A stretch of 64,000 nucleotides of DNA from positions 1-64,000 of the forward strand of contig CAMBFR010000008.1 of NCBI GenBank assembly GCA_945865815.1, in the 5' to 3' direction. Positions 17,933 to 28,585 of the stretch are shown piece by piece. The notes under the pieces are model-generated. The model saw nothing but the letters and a program-made list of their open reading frames with translations. It was not told the DNA's origin and did not search any database. The first letter of the stretch is position 1; each line of letters opens with the position of its first letter. The position numbers and the translations under genes were made by a program. Origin of the DNA: Candidatus Sulfopaludibacter sp. SbA3 (GTDB lineage: Bacteria; Acidobacteriota; Terriglobia; 20CM-2-55-15).

Positions 17933-18097
17933 TTCGGCGCAAGCGATACACCGTGCTTCACAGGCCATTGGTGCTAAAGCTAAAGTAACCCTAGTTAGCA
18001 CATGTCGCCGAACAATGGCATGGAGCCGACGGCGCAGAAAACGCGCCGCAGCTCATACCCAGGCTGTTATGCCGATGAGAGGCATCTCGGTACAGCG

Positions 18098-18374
<277 letters not shown>

Positions 18375-18388
<14 letters not shown>

Positions 18389-18638
18389 AACCAAAACCGG
18401 CACGCGGGGCGACGAAGACACGATGCGTGCAGAATATGATTTCTCTAAGGCAGTCCGCGGTGTCACCGCCGCTCGATATGCTGAAGGAACCAATGTGGTG
18501 TTGCTGGATCCCGATGTCGCAGAGCTCTTTCCAAATGCTCGCGCCGTCAACGAGGCACTGCGGACTTTCGCGCGTCTCACCAAGCCGGTTTCTCGGACCC
18601 GGGTCCGCAAAACAGCGAACGGTATAACCCGCCGATAA
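18375..18638 (+). CDS. brnA: BrnA-type antitoxin
   Basis: This 87-residue protein matches BrnA antitoxins in the MRAEYDFSKAVRG and RYAEGTNVVLLDPDVAELFP segments, with a C-terminal NEALR ribbon-helix-helix-like region. ATG 18375 overlaps the last codons of the toxin frame, as usual for brnTA. BrnA normally neutralises BrnT and represses the operon. Here it looks intact while the toxin is broken. Confidence 0.82.
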
Positions 18639-18738
18639 ACCCGCCGCCGCTGCGGGCGCTGACGCGTCCTGCAGCGGTTCCCTCGCTTCGCTCGGCGCGA
18701 CTCCCCGCTTGTTCGTTTGGGTTACCTGATGCGATTAC

Positions 18739-20187
18739 TTACCTCAGGGCGTTAACCGCCGCCGAAACTGTCCAATCGAGGAATCGTGTGGGGAGGATGC
18801 CGAGATACAGCGTGCCGGCGATCGTGATCGCCAGGGCCAGTTTCAGTGGCCCGGTGGTGCGGACGTCGGCAAATTCTTCATTGGGATCGCGCATATACAT
18901 CTGCACGATTACATACAGGTAGTAATAGAAGGAAACCACCGTCGTGATCACGCCGATAACAGCCAGCCAGATCAGCCCGGATTGAACAGCCGCCTTAAAG
19001 ATGAAAAATTTACCGGCAAATCCTGCCGTGCCGGGCACCCCTGCGAGCGAAAGCATAAAGAGAGATAGAACGGCGGCCAGTCCCGGCCGTTTCGAGGCGA
19101 GGCCGGCGTAGTCGTTCAGATTGACCAGTTTGTCTTCGGAGCGGCTCAACATGGTGACGACCGCGAACGCGCCAAGATTCGTCACGCTGTACGCCAGGGT
19201 ATAGAAAAGAACTGCCGAGACGCCATGCTCCGATCCCGCCGCCACTGCCACGGCGATGTATCCGGCATGAGCTATTGAAGAGTAGGCCAGCATCCGCTTG
19301 ATGTTCGGCTGGACCAGCGCGATGACATTGCCGATCAGCATCGTGAGCGCCGCCACAATCCAGAACACCGATGTCCATCGATCTTCCAGCGTCGGAAACG
19401 CGGTCATGAAGATGCGCAACAGCACCGCAAAGCCTGCGGCCTTGGGTCCCACGGACATGAAACCGGTAACCGGAGTCGGCGCGCCCTCGTACACGTCGGG
19501 CGCCCACACGTGAAATGGCGCCACCGCCACTTTGAAGCAAAGCCCGATAAGCATCAGCGCGGCGGCCAGGGAAACAAGGCTCGTCTGAGGATCGCCGGAC
19601 CTCAATGAGTCCGCTATTACGATTAGATTCGTGCTCCCCGTCGCGCCAAATATCAACGCCACGCCATACAGGAAGAAAGCCGACGAAAATGAGCCCAGCA
19701 GGAAGTATTTCATCGCGGATTCGTTGGACTTCAGGTCCGTGCGGCGGAATCCGGCCAATACATACGTCGCAATGGAAAGAATCTCGAGGCCGAGGAACAC
19801 CATGATCAGTTCATTCGAACCCGCCATCATCATCATGCCGACTGTCGCGAAAAGAAGCAGCGCGTAGTACTCGGTGTGATGGATACCCTCGCGCTGAAGA
19901 AAGTTCATCGAGGTCAGAATGGTTATGGCGGCGATCAGAATAAAAAGAAAGTGGAAGAAAATACTGTAGCTGTCGACGATCCACAGGTTGGTATACCACT
20001 GGCCGGCCTGGCGACTCATCGGCGCCAGGGCCAGCATTGCGGCGATCGTCCCGGCGATCGCAAGCCATCCGAGCCAGGACTTCTTCGCGTCCGAAACGAA
20101 CGGTTCCGCCACCATGATCGCGATGCCAAAAAGCGACAGCATGATTGCCGGGAGTATTGCGCCGAGGTTGACTACCGGAATATTCAT
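18739..20187 (-). CDS. nuoN: NADH-quinone oxidoreductase subunit N, cluster 2
   Basis: This 482-residue NuoN paralogue carries GLEILSIATYVLAGF and FHVWAPDVYEGAPTPVTGFM, the antiporter-like subunit signatures. Its start overlaps the nuoM stop by 4 nt. It is the last gene of the second nuo operon, which reads right to left toward brnTA. Confidence 0.95.
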   Translation of the reverse strand: MNIPVVNLGAILPAIMLSLFGIAIMVAEPFVSDAKKSWLGWLAIAGTIAAMLALAPMSRQAGQWYTNLWIVDSYSIFFHFLFILIAAITILTSMNFLQREGIHHTEYYALLLFATVGMMMMAGSNELIMVFLGLEILSIATYVLAGFRRTDLKSNESAMKYFLLGSFSSAFFLYGVALIFGATGSTNLIVIADSLRSGDPQTSLVSLAAALMLIGLCFKVAVAPFHVWAPDVYEGAPTPVTGFMSVGPKAAGFAVLLRIFMTAFPTLEDRWTSVFWIVAALTMLIGNVIALVQPNIKRMLAYSSIAHAGYIAVAVAAGSEHGVSAVLFYTLAYSVTNLGAFAVVTMLSRSEDKLVNLNDYAGLASKRPGLAAVLSLFMLSLAGVPGTAGFAGKFFIFKAAVQSGLIWLAVIGVITTVVSFYYYLYVIVQMYMRDPNEEFADVRTTGPLKLALAITIAGTLYLGILPTRFLDWTVSAAVNALR

Positions 20188-21722
20188 CTACTGTTCTGAT
20201 CCGCAACCTGCACGTCGCGCGATTGCACCTGATTGATAAGTTTCGCCACGGACGCGTCCATGGGACGCAGGAAATGATTCGAATACATCCCCATCCAAAC
20301 GATGAGGGCGAGCAAGGGAACCAGCATCGCGTACTCGCGGCGGTTCATATCGCGCAACGTCTGGTTCGGTTCATGCGTTACTTCGCCCCAGAAGGTCCGT
20401 TGGTACATCCATAACATGTAGACCGCGGACAGGATCACGCCGAGGGCGGCAAACACCGCAAAGCTGCGGCTCACGCCAAATGTTCCCAGCAGGATCAGAA
20501 ACTCGCCGACGAACCCATTCAGGCCGGGCAGCCCGATCGACGAAAGGGTGACGATGAGGAAGAACGCGGCATAGACCGGCATTTTGTGCGCAAGGCCGCC
20601 AAAATCGTCGATCAGGCGCGTGTGGCGCCGTTCGTAGATCATGCCCACCAGCAGGAACAGGGCGCCCGTGGACACGCCATGACTGAGCATCTGATAGATG
20701 GCGCCTTCCATTCCCTGGGTCGTGAAGCTGAAAATACCCAGAACGATGAAGCCGAGATGGCTCACCGAGGAATACGCGACCAGCTTCTTCAAGTCCGGCT
20801 GCACCATCGCCACCAGGGCGCCGTAGATGATGCCCGCAACCGCCAGAAAGGAAATCATGGGTGCGAATAACTGGCTCTGATGCGGAAACAAGGGCAGGCT
20901 GAACCGAACGAGGCCGTAGGTCCCCATTTTCAGCAGAACGCCCGCCAGCAGAACGGATCCTGCCGTCGGCGCTTCGACGTGGGCATCGGGAAGCCAGGTG
21001 TGAAACGGGAACAACGGCACCTTGATCGCAAAGGCCAGGAAGAACGCTAGGAAGAGCGCTCTTTCCATTCCAGGCGCAATGACGAGGCTGTTCGACGCCA
21101 GGGCCGCCATGATCTGGGGATAACTGAACGTGAATGTTCCCGTGGCGCTGCCGTGCAGGAAATACAGGGCGATGATCGCCACCAGCATCAGCACCGACCC
21201 GATCATCGTGTACAAGACGAATTTCATCGCGGCGTAGATCCGCCGTTCTCCGCCCCAAACGCCGATCAGGAAATACATCGGCACCAGCATCACTTCCCAG
21301 AAAACGTAAAACAGGAACAGATCGAGCGACACAAACACGCCGATCATGCCGGTTTCCAGGAGCAACATGAAAATGAAGTATTCCTTTGCCCGGCTTGCGA
21401 TCGACCAGGATGCCAGCATTGCCAGCGGTGTCAGGACGGTGGCCAGCAGAACGAGGTAGAGGCTGATTCCGTCGACTCCCAGTTCGTAGTTGACGCCCAG
21501 CGAAGGAATCCATGGCACGTTAACGGCGAACTGGAATTCCGCAACGCTCGAATCGAAATAAGTGACCAGGTGCAGCGAGAAGACGAAGGTCAGGAGCGTA
21601 ATGATGAAGGCAAACGACCGGATCGACCGGACGTGCGCACGGTTGAAGAACAGGATCAGCACCGCGCCGGCGGCCGGCGTGAAGGCAATGATGGTCAGAA
21701 TGTTCGCTGTAATGACGTCCAT
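20184..21722 (-). CDS. nuoM: NADH-quinone oxidoreductase subunit M, cluster 2
   Basis: This 512-residue NuoM paralogue has FYVFWEVMLVPMYFLIGVWG with the key Glu and HTWLPDAHVEAPTAGSV. It is somewhat shorter than the cluster 1 copy (533). A palindromic repeat unit lies in the 56-nt gap between it and nuoL. Confidence 0.95.
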   Translation of the reverse strand: MDVITANILTIIAFTPAAGAVLILFFNRAHVRSIRSFAFIITLLTFVFSLHLVTYFDSSVAEFQFAVNVPWIPSLGVNYELGVDGISLYLVLLATVLTPLAMLASWSIASRAKEYFIFMLLLETGMIGVFVSLDLFLFYVFWEVMLVPMYFLIGVWGGERRIYAAMKFVLYTMIGSVLMLVAIIALYFLHGSATGTFTFSYPQIMAALASNSLVIAPGMERALFLAFFLAFAIKVPLFPFHTWLPDAHVEAPTAGSVLLAGVLLKMGTYGLVRFSLPLFPHQSQLFAPMISFLAVAGIIYGALVAMVQPDLKKLVAYSSVSHLGFIVLGIFSFTTQGMEGAIYQMLSHGVSTGALFLLVGMIYERRHTRLIDDFGGLAHKMPVYAAFFLIVTLSSIGLPGLNGFVGEFLILLGTFGVSRSFAVFAALGVILSAVYMLWMYQRTFWGEVTHEPNQTLRDMNRREYAMLVPLLALIVWMGMYSNHFLRPMDASVAKLINQVQSRDVQVADQNSR

Positions 21723-21738
21723 CTATCTTTCACTTGTT

Positions 21739-21768
21739 GGCACGGGGCTGAAGCCCCGCGCCCGCAGG
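21739..21768. repeat. Palindromic repeat family, copy B, inside the nuo operon
   Basis: GGCACGGGGCTGAAGCCCCG, followed by CGCCCGCAGG, is an intact copy of the unit found at 15302 and elsewhere, in the opposite orientation. It fills the gap between nuoL and nuoM of cluster 2. The hairpin would be transcribed within the operon and could affect expression of downstream genes. It equals the sequence the insertion sequence at 46732 has interrupted. Confidence 0.78.
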
Positions 21769-21778
21769 CGTACCGCAC

Positions 21779-23689
21779 TCATCTCAAAAACCACACAACA
21801 AAGAGCACGCCGCCAAAAAGAATCCATCCGGCATACGTGCGAACGTACCCGGTTTGCATATGTCTGAATCCGCTCCCAGCCGCCCGCACAACCTGACCGG
21901 TTGCATTCACGGTGCCGTCAATGATGCCCTCGTCGACGAACTTCCACAGAAATTCGCGCGACCACCGCAGAATGGGCTTGACCACCGCGACGTTGTAAAC
22001 CTCGTCGACGTAGTACTTGTTCACCAGAATCGCGTACATCGCATGAGCGCTCGAAGCGAGTCTGGCCGGCAAATCCGGACGCGCGACGTAAAACAGGTAC
22101 GCTGTGCCCATTCCTCCAAAAGCCACGGCCACCGATACCAGCATCAAGATCAGTTCTGCTGATGACTCTGCGGCTTCCTCGCCTCCCAGAAACACTTCGA
22201 TGTTGTTGTGCCCGCCCAGGGCGGCCGGGATGCCCACGTATCCGGCAATGATCGAGAAAATGGCCAGGATCGCCAACGGGACCAGCATCGAAGCCGGCGA
22301 CTCATGCACGTGGTGGACGTCGTGTTCGGTGTACTGCGGTTTTCCAAAGAAAGTGAGAATCACGAGGCGGAACGTGTAAAAGGATGTGAATCCGGCCGTG
22401 ATGATCCCCGCCGTCCAGAGCAGCTTTCCGTAGTTCTCGCTGTTCCAGGCCGCCCACAGGATCGCATCCTTGCTGAAGAATCCGGCAAGCCCGGGAATTC
22501 CCGAAATGGCCAGCGCGCCTATAAGGAACGTCCGGAACGTCCACGGCATATGGTGGCGCAGGCCGCCCATTTTTCGAATGTCCTGCAGGCCGCCCATGCC
22601 GTGAATCACGCTGCCCGCGCCGAGGAAGAGCAACGCCTTGAAGAAGGCGTGGGTCATCAGATGGAAAACGCCGGCCGCGTATGCGCCCACGCCGCACGCC
22701 ATGAACATGTAACCCAGTTGGCTGACTGTGGAATATGCGAGAACCCGCTTGATGTCGGTTTGCACCAGTCCGATCGACGCGGCAAAAAGCGCGGTAAAGG
22801 TTCCTATAACGGCAACGACAAGCAACGCGCCCGGAGCATGGTCGAAAAGAGCAGCGGAGCGCGCCACCATGTAAACGCCGGCCGTCACCATGGTTGCCGC
22901 GTGAATCAGCGCGCTCACCGGCGTTGGGCCTTCCATCGCGTCGGGTAGCCAGACGTAAAGCGGAATCTGGGCGGACTTGCCGGCCGCTCCGATAAACAGC
23001 AGCAGGCATATCGTTGTCACAACGCCGACCGTCCCGAGCGTTTCGACAGGGAAGAGCGTCGCATCTTCAATCCGCGAAAAGACCGCCTGGAAATTCACAC
23101 TGTCAAAGGTCCAGAAGATAAGTATCGTGGCGATAATGAATCCAAAATCGCCGATGCGATTTACGATGAACGCCTTCTTGCCTGCGTCCGCAGCCGACTT
23201 CTTGAAGAACCAGAATCCGATCAGGAGATAAGAGCAGAGCCCGACGCCCTCCCAGCCGACGAACATCAGCAGGTAGTTGTTAGCCAGCACCAGCGTGAGC
23301 ATCGAAAACATGAACAGGTTCAGGTAGGCGAAGTACCGGTAAAAACCGGGTTCGTGGGTCATGTAGCCGGCTGAATAAATGTGAATCAGGAGGCCCACGC
23401 CGGTAACGATCAGGATCATCAGTCCGGAGAGGTGGTCCAGCAGAAAGCCGAATTCTGCCTGAAACCTTCCGGCCTGTATCCAGGTGAAGTAGTTCTGTAC
23501 GACCGGGAGTTCCGCTTCCGGCAACTGCAGCATCTGCACGAATGCGGCCAGCGAAATGAGAAATGATCCGGCCACGGATCCCGCGGCTATTCCGGCCACG
23601 GCCTGTTTAGGCAGGCGTTTCCCGAAGACGCCATTGATGACGGCGCCCAGCAGAGGGAGAATCGGAATAAGCCAGAGGAGTCTCACCAT
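21779..23689 (-). CDS. nuoL: NADH-quinone oxidoreductase subunit L, cluster 2
   Basis: This 636-residue NuoL paralogue shows [30 protein letters not shown] and the SQLGYM motif. It starts just after nuoK with the ATG 1 nt past the nuoK stop on the minus strand. A long C-terminal helix region is present. Confidence 0.95.
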   Translation of the reverse strand: MVRLLWLIPILPLLGAVINGVFGKRLPKQAVAGIAAGSVAGSFLISLAAFVQMLQLPEAELPVVQNYFTWIQAGRFQAEFGFLLDHLSGLMILIVTGVGLLIHIYSAGYMTHEPGFYRYFAYLNLFMFSMLTLVLANNYLLMFVGWEGVGLCSYLLIGFWFFKKSAADAGKKAFIVNRIGDFGFIIATILIFWTFDSVNFQAVFSRIEDATLFPVETLGTVGVVTTICLLLFIGAAGKSAQIPLYVWLPDAMEGPTPVSALIHAATMVTAGVYMVARSAALFDHAPGALLVVAVIGTFTALFAASIGLVQTDIKRVLAYSTVSQLGYMFMACGVGAYAAGVFHLMTHAFFKALLFLGAGSVIHGMGGLQDIRKMGGLRHHMPWTFRTFLIGALAISGIPGLAGFFSKDAILWAAWNSENYGKLLWTAGIITAGFTSFYTFRLVILTFFGKPQYTEHDVHHVHESPASMLVPLAILAIFSIIAGYVGIPAALGGHNNIEVFLGGEEAAESSAELILMLVSVAVAFGGMGTAYLFYVARPDLPARLASSAHAMYAILVNKYYVDEVYNVAVVKPILRWSREFLWKFVDEGIIDGTVNATGQVVRAAGSGFRHMQTGYVRTYAGWILFGGVLFVVWFLR

Positions 23690-23985
23690 TTCAACAAATT
23701 ACTGCGATCGACGTTCAAGGTTTCACGATTCCGGTACATGGCGATAACCAGCGCCAGTCCGACCGCGGCTTCGGCCGCCGCGACCACCAGGACAAAAAAC
23801 ACGAAGACCTGTCCGCTGATCTGGCCTCGCTGGCTGGAAAACGCAACGAACGTCAGGTTGACCGCGTTCAACATGATCTCCACAGAGAGCAGCAGCGCAA
23901 TGATGTTGCGCTTGATAAAGAAGCCCAGGACTCCGATCACGAACAACACGGCGGCGAGAATGAGATACCAGTTGAGCGGGATCAT
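23683..23985 (-). CDS. nuoK: NADH-quinone oxidoreductase subunit K, cluster 2
   Basis: This 100-residue protein is NuoK, with [16 protein letters not shown] and [15 protein letters not shown] carrying conserved acidic residues. The start ATG at 23985 overlaps the nuoJ stop. A longer frame upstream only runs through nuoJ. It is the same length as the cluster 1 copy. Confidence 0.94.
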   Translation of the reverse strand: MIPLNWYLILAAVLFVIGVLGFFIKRNIIALLLSVEIMLNAVNLTFVAFSSQRGQISGQVFVFFVLVVAAAEAAVGLALVIAMYRNRETLNVDRSNLLKW

Positions 23986-24473
23986 AGGTCCTTCTTCGCG
24001 AACACAACCGCGCCCATTAAAGCAATCAGTATCAAAAGCGATGTGGCTTCGAACGGCAGCAGGTAGTCGGTAAACAGGCTGCGGCCGATCAACTCGGGGG
24101 TTCCTGCCATCTGCGCTTCCACGATGTCTTGCCGCTCGACGTTCCACAGCGTTATGACGGTCAGGAACAGAAAGAACAGGCCCAAGGGAATGCCCAGGAA
24201 CTTCAGCCAGCGAAGCCTGTCGGCGCCGTCTTCGTCCTCGGGCAGATTGAGCAGCATGATGACAAATACGAACAGCACCATGATGGCGCCCGCATAGACA
24301 ATTACCTGGATGACGGCCAGGAAATCCGCGCGTAACAGGATGAACAGCCCCGACATGGACGACAGCAGTACGATCAGTGAAAGGGCGCTGTAGAGGACGT
24401 GCTTCTGGACCAGCACATTGATCGCTGCGCCCACTGCCAATGCCGCAAAGAAGAAAAACAGAATCTCGATCAT
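23982..24473 (-). CDS. nuoJ: NADH-quinone oxidoreductase subunit J, cluster 2
   Basis: This 163-residue protein is NuoJ, with [20 protein letters not shown] in the third helix. The start is ATG 24473, overlapping the nuoH stop. The longer open frame upstream lies inside nuoH and is not membrane-like. Confidence 0.93.
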   Translation of the reverse strand: MIEILFFFFAALAVGAAINVLVQKHVLYSALSLIVLLSSMSGLFILLRADFLAVIQVIVYAGAIMVLFVFVIMLLNLPEDEDGADRLRWLKFLGIPLGLFFLFLTVITLWNVERQDIVEAQMAGTPELIGRSLFTDYLLPFEATSLLILIALMGAVVFAKKDL

Positions 24474-25483
24474 GAAATCGCCACAATCAAGCTGGTTATC
24501 AAAATGTTTGCCAGCGCCAGGGGAAGCAGGACCTTCCAGCTGAATTTCATCAACTGGTCGTATCGAAACCGCGGAAGCGTCGAGCGCAGCAAAACGTAAA
24601 AGAAGATGAAAACGGAAATCTTGCCAACGAACCAGATCGTCGGCAGCACCATTCGAAGCCAATCCGGACCGAACGCCGGTCCCGTCCAGCCACCCAGGAA
24701 CAGTATGGTTGCCAGCGCCGAAACCGTGAGCATGTTCGCGTACTCGGCCAGCATGAACATGGCGAACTTCATCGAGCTGTATTCGGTGTGCCAGCCCCCC
24801 ACCAATTCCTGTTCCGACTCGGCGAGATCGAACGGCAGCCTGTTGGTCTCGGCGATGGCGCTGACCACGTAGATGACGAACGCAACCGGCTGCAGAAAAA
24901 TATTCCAGCGCGGGATGAATCCGAACCATGTGCCTTGCTGTGCTGTTACAAGTTCTCCGAGGCTGAGCGTGTTGGCGATCATCAGCACGCCGACGACGGA
25001 CAGCGTCAGGCTCAATTCGTAGCTGATCATCTGCGCCGAGGACCGCATGGCCCCCATCAACGGATATTTGGAGTTTGAGGCCCAGCCTCCAAGCACGATG
25101 CCGTACACGCCCAGAGAGGTGATCGCAAAGATGAAGAGCAGGCCAACGCTGAGATCGGCGACCTGCAGCCGGGGGCCAAACGGTATGACCGAGAATGAAA
25201 GCAGGGCGGGGATCAGCGCGACAATCGGCGCCAGTATGAAGAGGAACTTGTTCGCCTGTGTCGGAATGATGTCTTCCTTGAACAGGAATTTCAGGCCGTC
25301 GGCGATCGGCTGAAGCAGGCCAAACGGGCCGACTCGCGTCGGACCCGGCCGCATCTGGACGCGTGCCATGACTTTGCGCTCAAGCCATGTCAGGTATGCG
25401 AGCGATCCCATCACGCCACCGAAAATGCCGACGATTTTCGCCATCATCAGCAGGAATTCGGGGCTTATTAAATACTCGATCAT
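24470..25483 (-). CDS. nuoH: NADH-quinone oxidoreductase subunit H, cluster 2
   Basis: This 337-residue NuoH paralogue has the [20 protein letters not shown] segment and [19 protein letters not shown] loop. Its ATG (25483) overlaps the nuoE stop by 3-4 nt, so nuoH is directly coupled to nuoE. The nuoF and nuoG genes usual at this place are absent. Confidence 0.95.
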   Translation of the reverse strand: MIEYLISPEFLLMMAKIVGIFGGVMGSLAYLTWLERKVMARVQMRPGPTRVGPFGLLQPIADGLKFLFKEDIIPTQANKFLFILAPIVALIPALLSFSVIPFGPRLQVADLSVGLLFIFAITSLGVYGIVLGGWASNSKYPLMGAMRSSAQMISYELSLTLSVVGVLMIANTLSLGELVTAQQGTWFGFIPRWNIFLQPVAFVIYVVSAIAETNRLPFDLAESEQELVGGWHTEYSSMKFAMFMLAEYANMLTVSALATILFLGGWTGPAFGPDWLRMVLPTIWFVGKISVFIFFYVLLRSTLPRFRYDQLMKFSWKVLLPLALANILITSLIVAIS

Positions 25484-25956
25484 GCGCGCTTTCGCAGGCC
25501 GTCGATGATTTCTTCGACCTTCCTGACGTCGAGGTCTTCGTAGAACTCGCCATTGATCTGCATTGCAGGCGCCGTGGTACAGGAACCAAGGCATTCGAAC
25601 TCGATTGCCGAGAACAGGCCGTCGGCCGTGATTTCGCCGAATCGAACGCCGAGCTTGCGTTGGACGCAGGCTTCGATTTCATCCGAGCCGCGCAGCATGC
25701 ACGCCAGGTTGGTACAGATCATGATGTGATACCTGCCCACCGGATTGCGGTGAAGAAGCGTGTAAAACGACATGATCGACTCGACCTCCGAAGCGCTGAG
25801 GTCGAGGTACTTCGCCACGTATTCGACGGTCTCGGGCTTGACGTATCCGTGCTCTTTCTGAGCAACGAGCAGCATCGGGATCAGCGCCGATCGCTTGTGG
25901 GGATAAAGGGAAGCCAGATGTTTGAATTTGGACTCTGTTTCTTGAGAAAACATCAT
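25480..25956 (-). CDS. nuoE: NADH-quinone oxidoreductase subunit E, cluster 2
   Basis: This 158-residue protein is NuoE, the 24 kDa subunit with a thioredoxin-like [2Fe-2S] domain. The four ligands are present: Cys81 and Cys86 in CTNLAC, Cys122 and Cys126 in CLGSC. NuoE normally forms the NADH-oxidising module with NuoF and NuoG. Neither is in the window, so this copy must pair with proteins encoded elsewhere or be an orphan. Two ATGs in a row start the gene. Confidence 0.95.
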   Translation of the reverse strand: MMFSQETESKFKHLASLYPHKRSALIPMLLVAQKEHGYVKPETVEYVAKYLDLSASEVESIMSFYTLLHRNPVGRYHIMICTNLACMLRGSDEIEACVQRKLGVRFGEITADGLFSAIEFECLGSCTTAPAMQINGEFYEDLDVRKVEEIIDGLRKRA

Positions 25957-25975
25957 GAATTTGGAGCTTCGGAAC

Positions 25976-26335
25976 TTACCTTTCCCACTCCAGCGCGCCT
26001 TTTTTCCAAACGTAGATATATCCCGCCAGAATGGCGGCTATGAATAGCAACATTTCCAGAAAGCCGAAGATTCGGAGATCGCGATAAACAACGGCCCATG
26101 GAAAGAGGAAAACAGCCTCTATGTCGAACAACAGGAACAGCATGGCCACAAGATAGAACTTAACCGAAAATCGCTCGCGCGCGGTTCCGGTGGGTTGCAT
26201 GCCGCATTCGTAGGGGGCAAGCTTTCTGGAATTGGGCTTCTTGACGCCCATAACGTAGGACATGACCACGGACACGACAGCGAACCCGGTGACGAGTATC
26301 AGAAAAACCAGAACTGGAGCCCAGTCTTGAAGCAT
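25976..26335 (-). CDS. nuoA: NADH-quinone oxidoreductase subunit A, cluster 2
   Basis: This 119-residue NuoA paralogue has LAPYECG and FDIEAVFLFPWA with three helices. It is the first gene of the second nuo operon and is divergent from the thiSG fusion across a 96-nt gap. The next gene is nuoE, 19 nt downstream; nuoB, C and D are missing from this cluster. Confidence 0.94.
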   Translation of the reverse strand: MLQDWAPVLVFLILVTGFAVVSVVMSYVMGVKKPNSRKLAPYECGMQPTGTARERFSVKFYLVAMLFLLFDIEAVFLFPWAVVYRDLRIFGFLEMLLFIAAILAGYIYVWKKGALEWER

Positions 26336-26391
26336 CTTGTGTCCGTAACCTGTTGTCGGCAGTGCGCGAACTACACAAAACTGTGACTATA

Positions 26392-26424
26392 GACAGCCTG
26401 TCCTCCGGCTGTCAATGCTACAAT
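26392..26424 (+). promoter_or_regulatory. Inverted repeat and -10 box before thiSG
   Basis: GACAGCC (26392-26398) and GGCTGTC (26407-26413) form a 7-bp inverted repeat, followed by TACAAT (26419-26424) just 7 nt before the ATG at 26432. It could be an operator or hairpin over a leaderless-type promoter. No TPP riboswitch fits in this 96-nt gap. Confidence 0.4.
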
Positions 26425-26431
26425 CCCTGCC

Positions 26432-27424
26432 ATGGCGATCGAAATTCGTCTGAATGGTGAGAATCAACGCCTGCCGGACTCCTTGAGCATCCTCCAGCTT
26501 CTCGAACACCTCGATTTGCCCAAAGACCTGATCGCCGTCGAGCGGAACCGGACGATCGTGCCCAAAGACCAGTGGGAAACAGTCGCGGTGAGTTCAGGCG
26601 ATGAGTTGGAAATCGTCCACTTTGTCGGCGGCGGTGAAGAGACTGAAGAAAAAGACGCCTTCGTGATTGCGGGGCGCGAATTCAAGTCTCGATTAATTGT
26701 CGGAACAGGGAAGTACTCGACGAATCAGGTGATGGCCGAGGCGCACAGGCGCTCCGGAGCCGACATGGTCACTGTGGCGGTCCGGCGCGTGGATCTCAAG
26801 GCCCCGCGGGGCGAGTCTCTCCTCGATTACATCGATCGCGAAAAGTTCATGATCCTGCCCAATACCGCCGCTTGCTACAACGTGGACGATGCGGTGCGAA
26901 CCGCGCGCCTGGGCCGTGAAGCCGGACTTTCGAACTGGGTCAAACTGGAAGTCATCGGCGACGAAAAGACCCTCTTTCCCGACACGATCGCCCTGATCGA
27001 GGCCACGAAAATTCTGGTCAAGGAAGGATTCATCGTCCTGCCTTACACGACCGACGATCTCATCATTGCGCGGAAACTCATCGAAGCCGGCGCAGCGGCC
27101 ATCATGCCGCTGGGCGCGCCGATCGGCTCCGGCATGGGAATTCAGAACATTGCCGGCATTCGAATTCTTCGCGAGATGATCACGGAGGTTCCATTGATTG
27201 TGGATGCCGGAGTCGGAACAGCTTCGGATGCCGCGATCGCAATGGAACTCGGCGCCGATGGCGTCCTTATGAATACCGCTATCGCCGGCGCCAAAGACCC
27301 CGGCGCCATGGCCGAGGCGATGAACTTTGCCGTGAGAGCAGGGCGCCTGGCCTACAAATCCGGCCGCATTCCCCGCAAACTCTACGCAACCGCCTCGTCA
27401 CCGCTGGATGGGTTGATTCGCTGA
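26432..27424 (+). CDS. thiG: ThiS-ThiG fusion: sulfur carrier and thiazole synthase
   Basis: This 330-residue protein joins ThiS (about residues 1-68, ending in VGGG) to thiazole synthase ThiG (about 77-330). ThiG makes the thiazole of thiamine from deoxyxylulose phosphate, dehydroglycine and ThiS thiocarboxylate; its Schiff-base lysine is Lys171 in VKLEVIGD. The ThiS glycines at 66-68 are normally a free C-terminus that is adenylated and thiolated. Here they are followed by an acidic EETEEKD linker, so cleavage or another sulfur route would be needed. Such fusions are known in some bacteria. No other thi gene is nearby. Confidence 0.92.
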   Translation: MAIEIRLNGENQRLPDSLSILQLLEHLDLPKDLIAVERNRTIVPKDQWETVAVSSGDELEIVHFVGGGEETEEKDAFVIAGREFKSRLIVGTGKYSTNQVMAEAHRRSGADMVTVAVRRVDLKAPRGESLLDYIDREKFMILPNTAACYNVDDAVRTARLGREAGLSNWVKLEVIGDEKTLFPDTIALIEATKILVKEGFIVLPYTTDDLIIARKLIEAGAAAIMPLGAPIGSGMGIQNIAGIRILREMITEVPLIVDAGVGTASDAAIAMELGADGVLMNTAIAGAKDPGAMAEAMNFAVRAGRLAYKSGRIPRKLYATASSPLDGLIR

Positions 27425-27636
27425 AATTGGTTCACGACGCTCCAGATATGACGGTGTCCAACTGGTAGGCACTACGGCGCTATGAGGGGCATATAAACGT
27501 CAGGTGGGCGAGCCGCACTCTTACGATCCATTCCGCACATATCCAACTGCCGCCCTGGTTACCAGCGATCAGCAGGCCACACTTCCGCCTGTGACCAATC
27601 CAGATTTGGCATTTGTACGAAGCACGTAATCCGGGC

Positions 27637-27963
27637 TCAGTCTTCCGCGGTTATCGAGTCCATCTGAATCGTCCCGGTTCTGGCGTCGAGCGTGCCTGCG
27701 ACAGTCACCTTTTTCCCGGCGAACTTTTCAGGCGTCTGCTGGTCGCTTAGCGTGTAGGCGTTCTTGCCGTCATACAGGACATACCTGGCGGCATGTGCGG
27801 CGACGCAGGCAATGGTGCACTCGGCGCCTGTCGGTCCCATTTGCATTCGGGAATGATCGGCTTCGTCGCACATGCTGTCGGTAATGGCGCCGGTGAACCT
27901 CTGCTTTCCCTGGGCGCCGGCCAGGGTTCCCACTAGCAGAAGACTAAAGATCAGAGGCTTCAT
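27637..27963 (-). CDS. Small secreted protein, conserved in Acidobacteria-type genomes
   Basis: This 108-residue protein has a signal peptide (about residues 1-18, ending near GAQG) and a mature domain with ITDSMCDEADHS and a Cys pair around ECTIACVAAHA, then KVTVAGTLD. It recalls small exported proteins annotated DUF5818 in Acidobacteria, a tentative link. The start is ATG 27963; a longer frame overlaps the neighbouring gene. It follows another secreted-protein gene on the same strand by 8 nt. The 212-nt gap to thiSG shows nothing recognisable. Confidence 0.7.
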   Translation of the reverse strand: MKPLIFSLLLVGTLAGAQGKQRFTGAITDSMCDEADHSRMQMGPTGAECTIACVAAHAARYVLYDGKNAYTLSDQQTPEKFAGKKVTVAGTLDARTGTIQMDSITAED

Positions 27964-27971
27964 GACGGCCT

Positions 27972-28520
27972 TTAGTGGCCCGGCGTCATGATGTGGGCCG
28001 CCGACGTGCCCGCATACATGATCCACGCGCCGCCCTGCCTGCCATTGTCGGGAAGGCCCAGTGACTGCGTGGTGGCGCCCGGCACGGAGGTCGTCGTGTG
28101 CATCCGAGCTTGCGCCTGGTCGGGACCGCTCAGGTTGATGAACACCGATCCGAATTCGGGCTTCACCCAGGTTCCCGCCTTATCGGCAGCTTCGAATGCC
28201 GCCTGAACCGCAGCCTTGTCGCCGCTCGTCTCAATCTTCAGGCTCTGGGCAACCCGCGCCAGATTTGCGACGCTGGTGCACTCCACCGCGAATGGCTGCT
28301 GCCCGGGCTGTCCGGAACGGTCGTAGCAGACCAGGCGGTTGGTGCCGGTCTTCAGGGTTTCGTACGTGAAGTCCGGTTTCCATTTGATGACCGTAGCCGC
28401 TTCCTTCATCTGACGCGGGGCGGCGAGCAAGGCTTTCTCAATCGTTTCCGCAGGCGTTTGGGCGAACACGCTGGCCGAAAGGGCCAGTATGCTGAGAACG
28501 GCAGTTATCATACGTTTCAT
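27972..28520 (-). CDS. Secreted protein of unknown function
   Basis: This 182-residue protein has a clear signal peptide (cleavage near SVFAQ, residue 21) and no recognised domain. The mature part contains two Cys (in LVCYDRS and VECTS). It is co-directional with the next small secreted protein and probably co-transcribed. Confidence 0.72.
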   Translation of the reverse strand: MKRMITAVLSILALSASVFAQTPAETIEKALLAAPRQMKEAATVIKWKPDFTYETLKTGTNRLVCYDRSGQPGQQPFAVECTSVANLARVAQSLKIETSGDKAAVQAAFEAADKAGTWVKPEFGSVFINLSGPDQAQARMHTTTSVPGATTQSLGLPDNGRQGGAWIMYAGTSAAHIMTPGH

Positions 28521-28585
28521 TGGTTGACCTCCAGTTCATGTCCGGCATGATGCTACACCCGTAAGCGCCGAACTGTAAAACATCC

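Noticed and set aside
21739-21760. TGGCACGGGGCTGAAGC as a possible sigma-54 -24/-12 promoter
   Set aside because: The spacing between the GG and GC is wrong, and the same sequence is a copy of the palindromic repeat.
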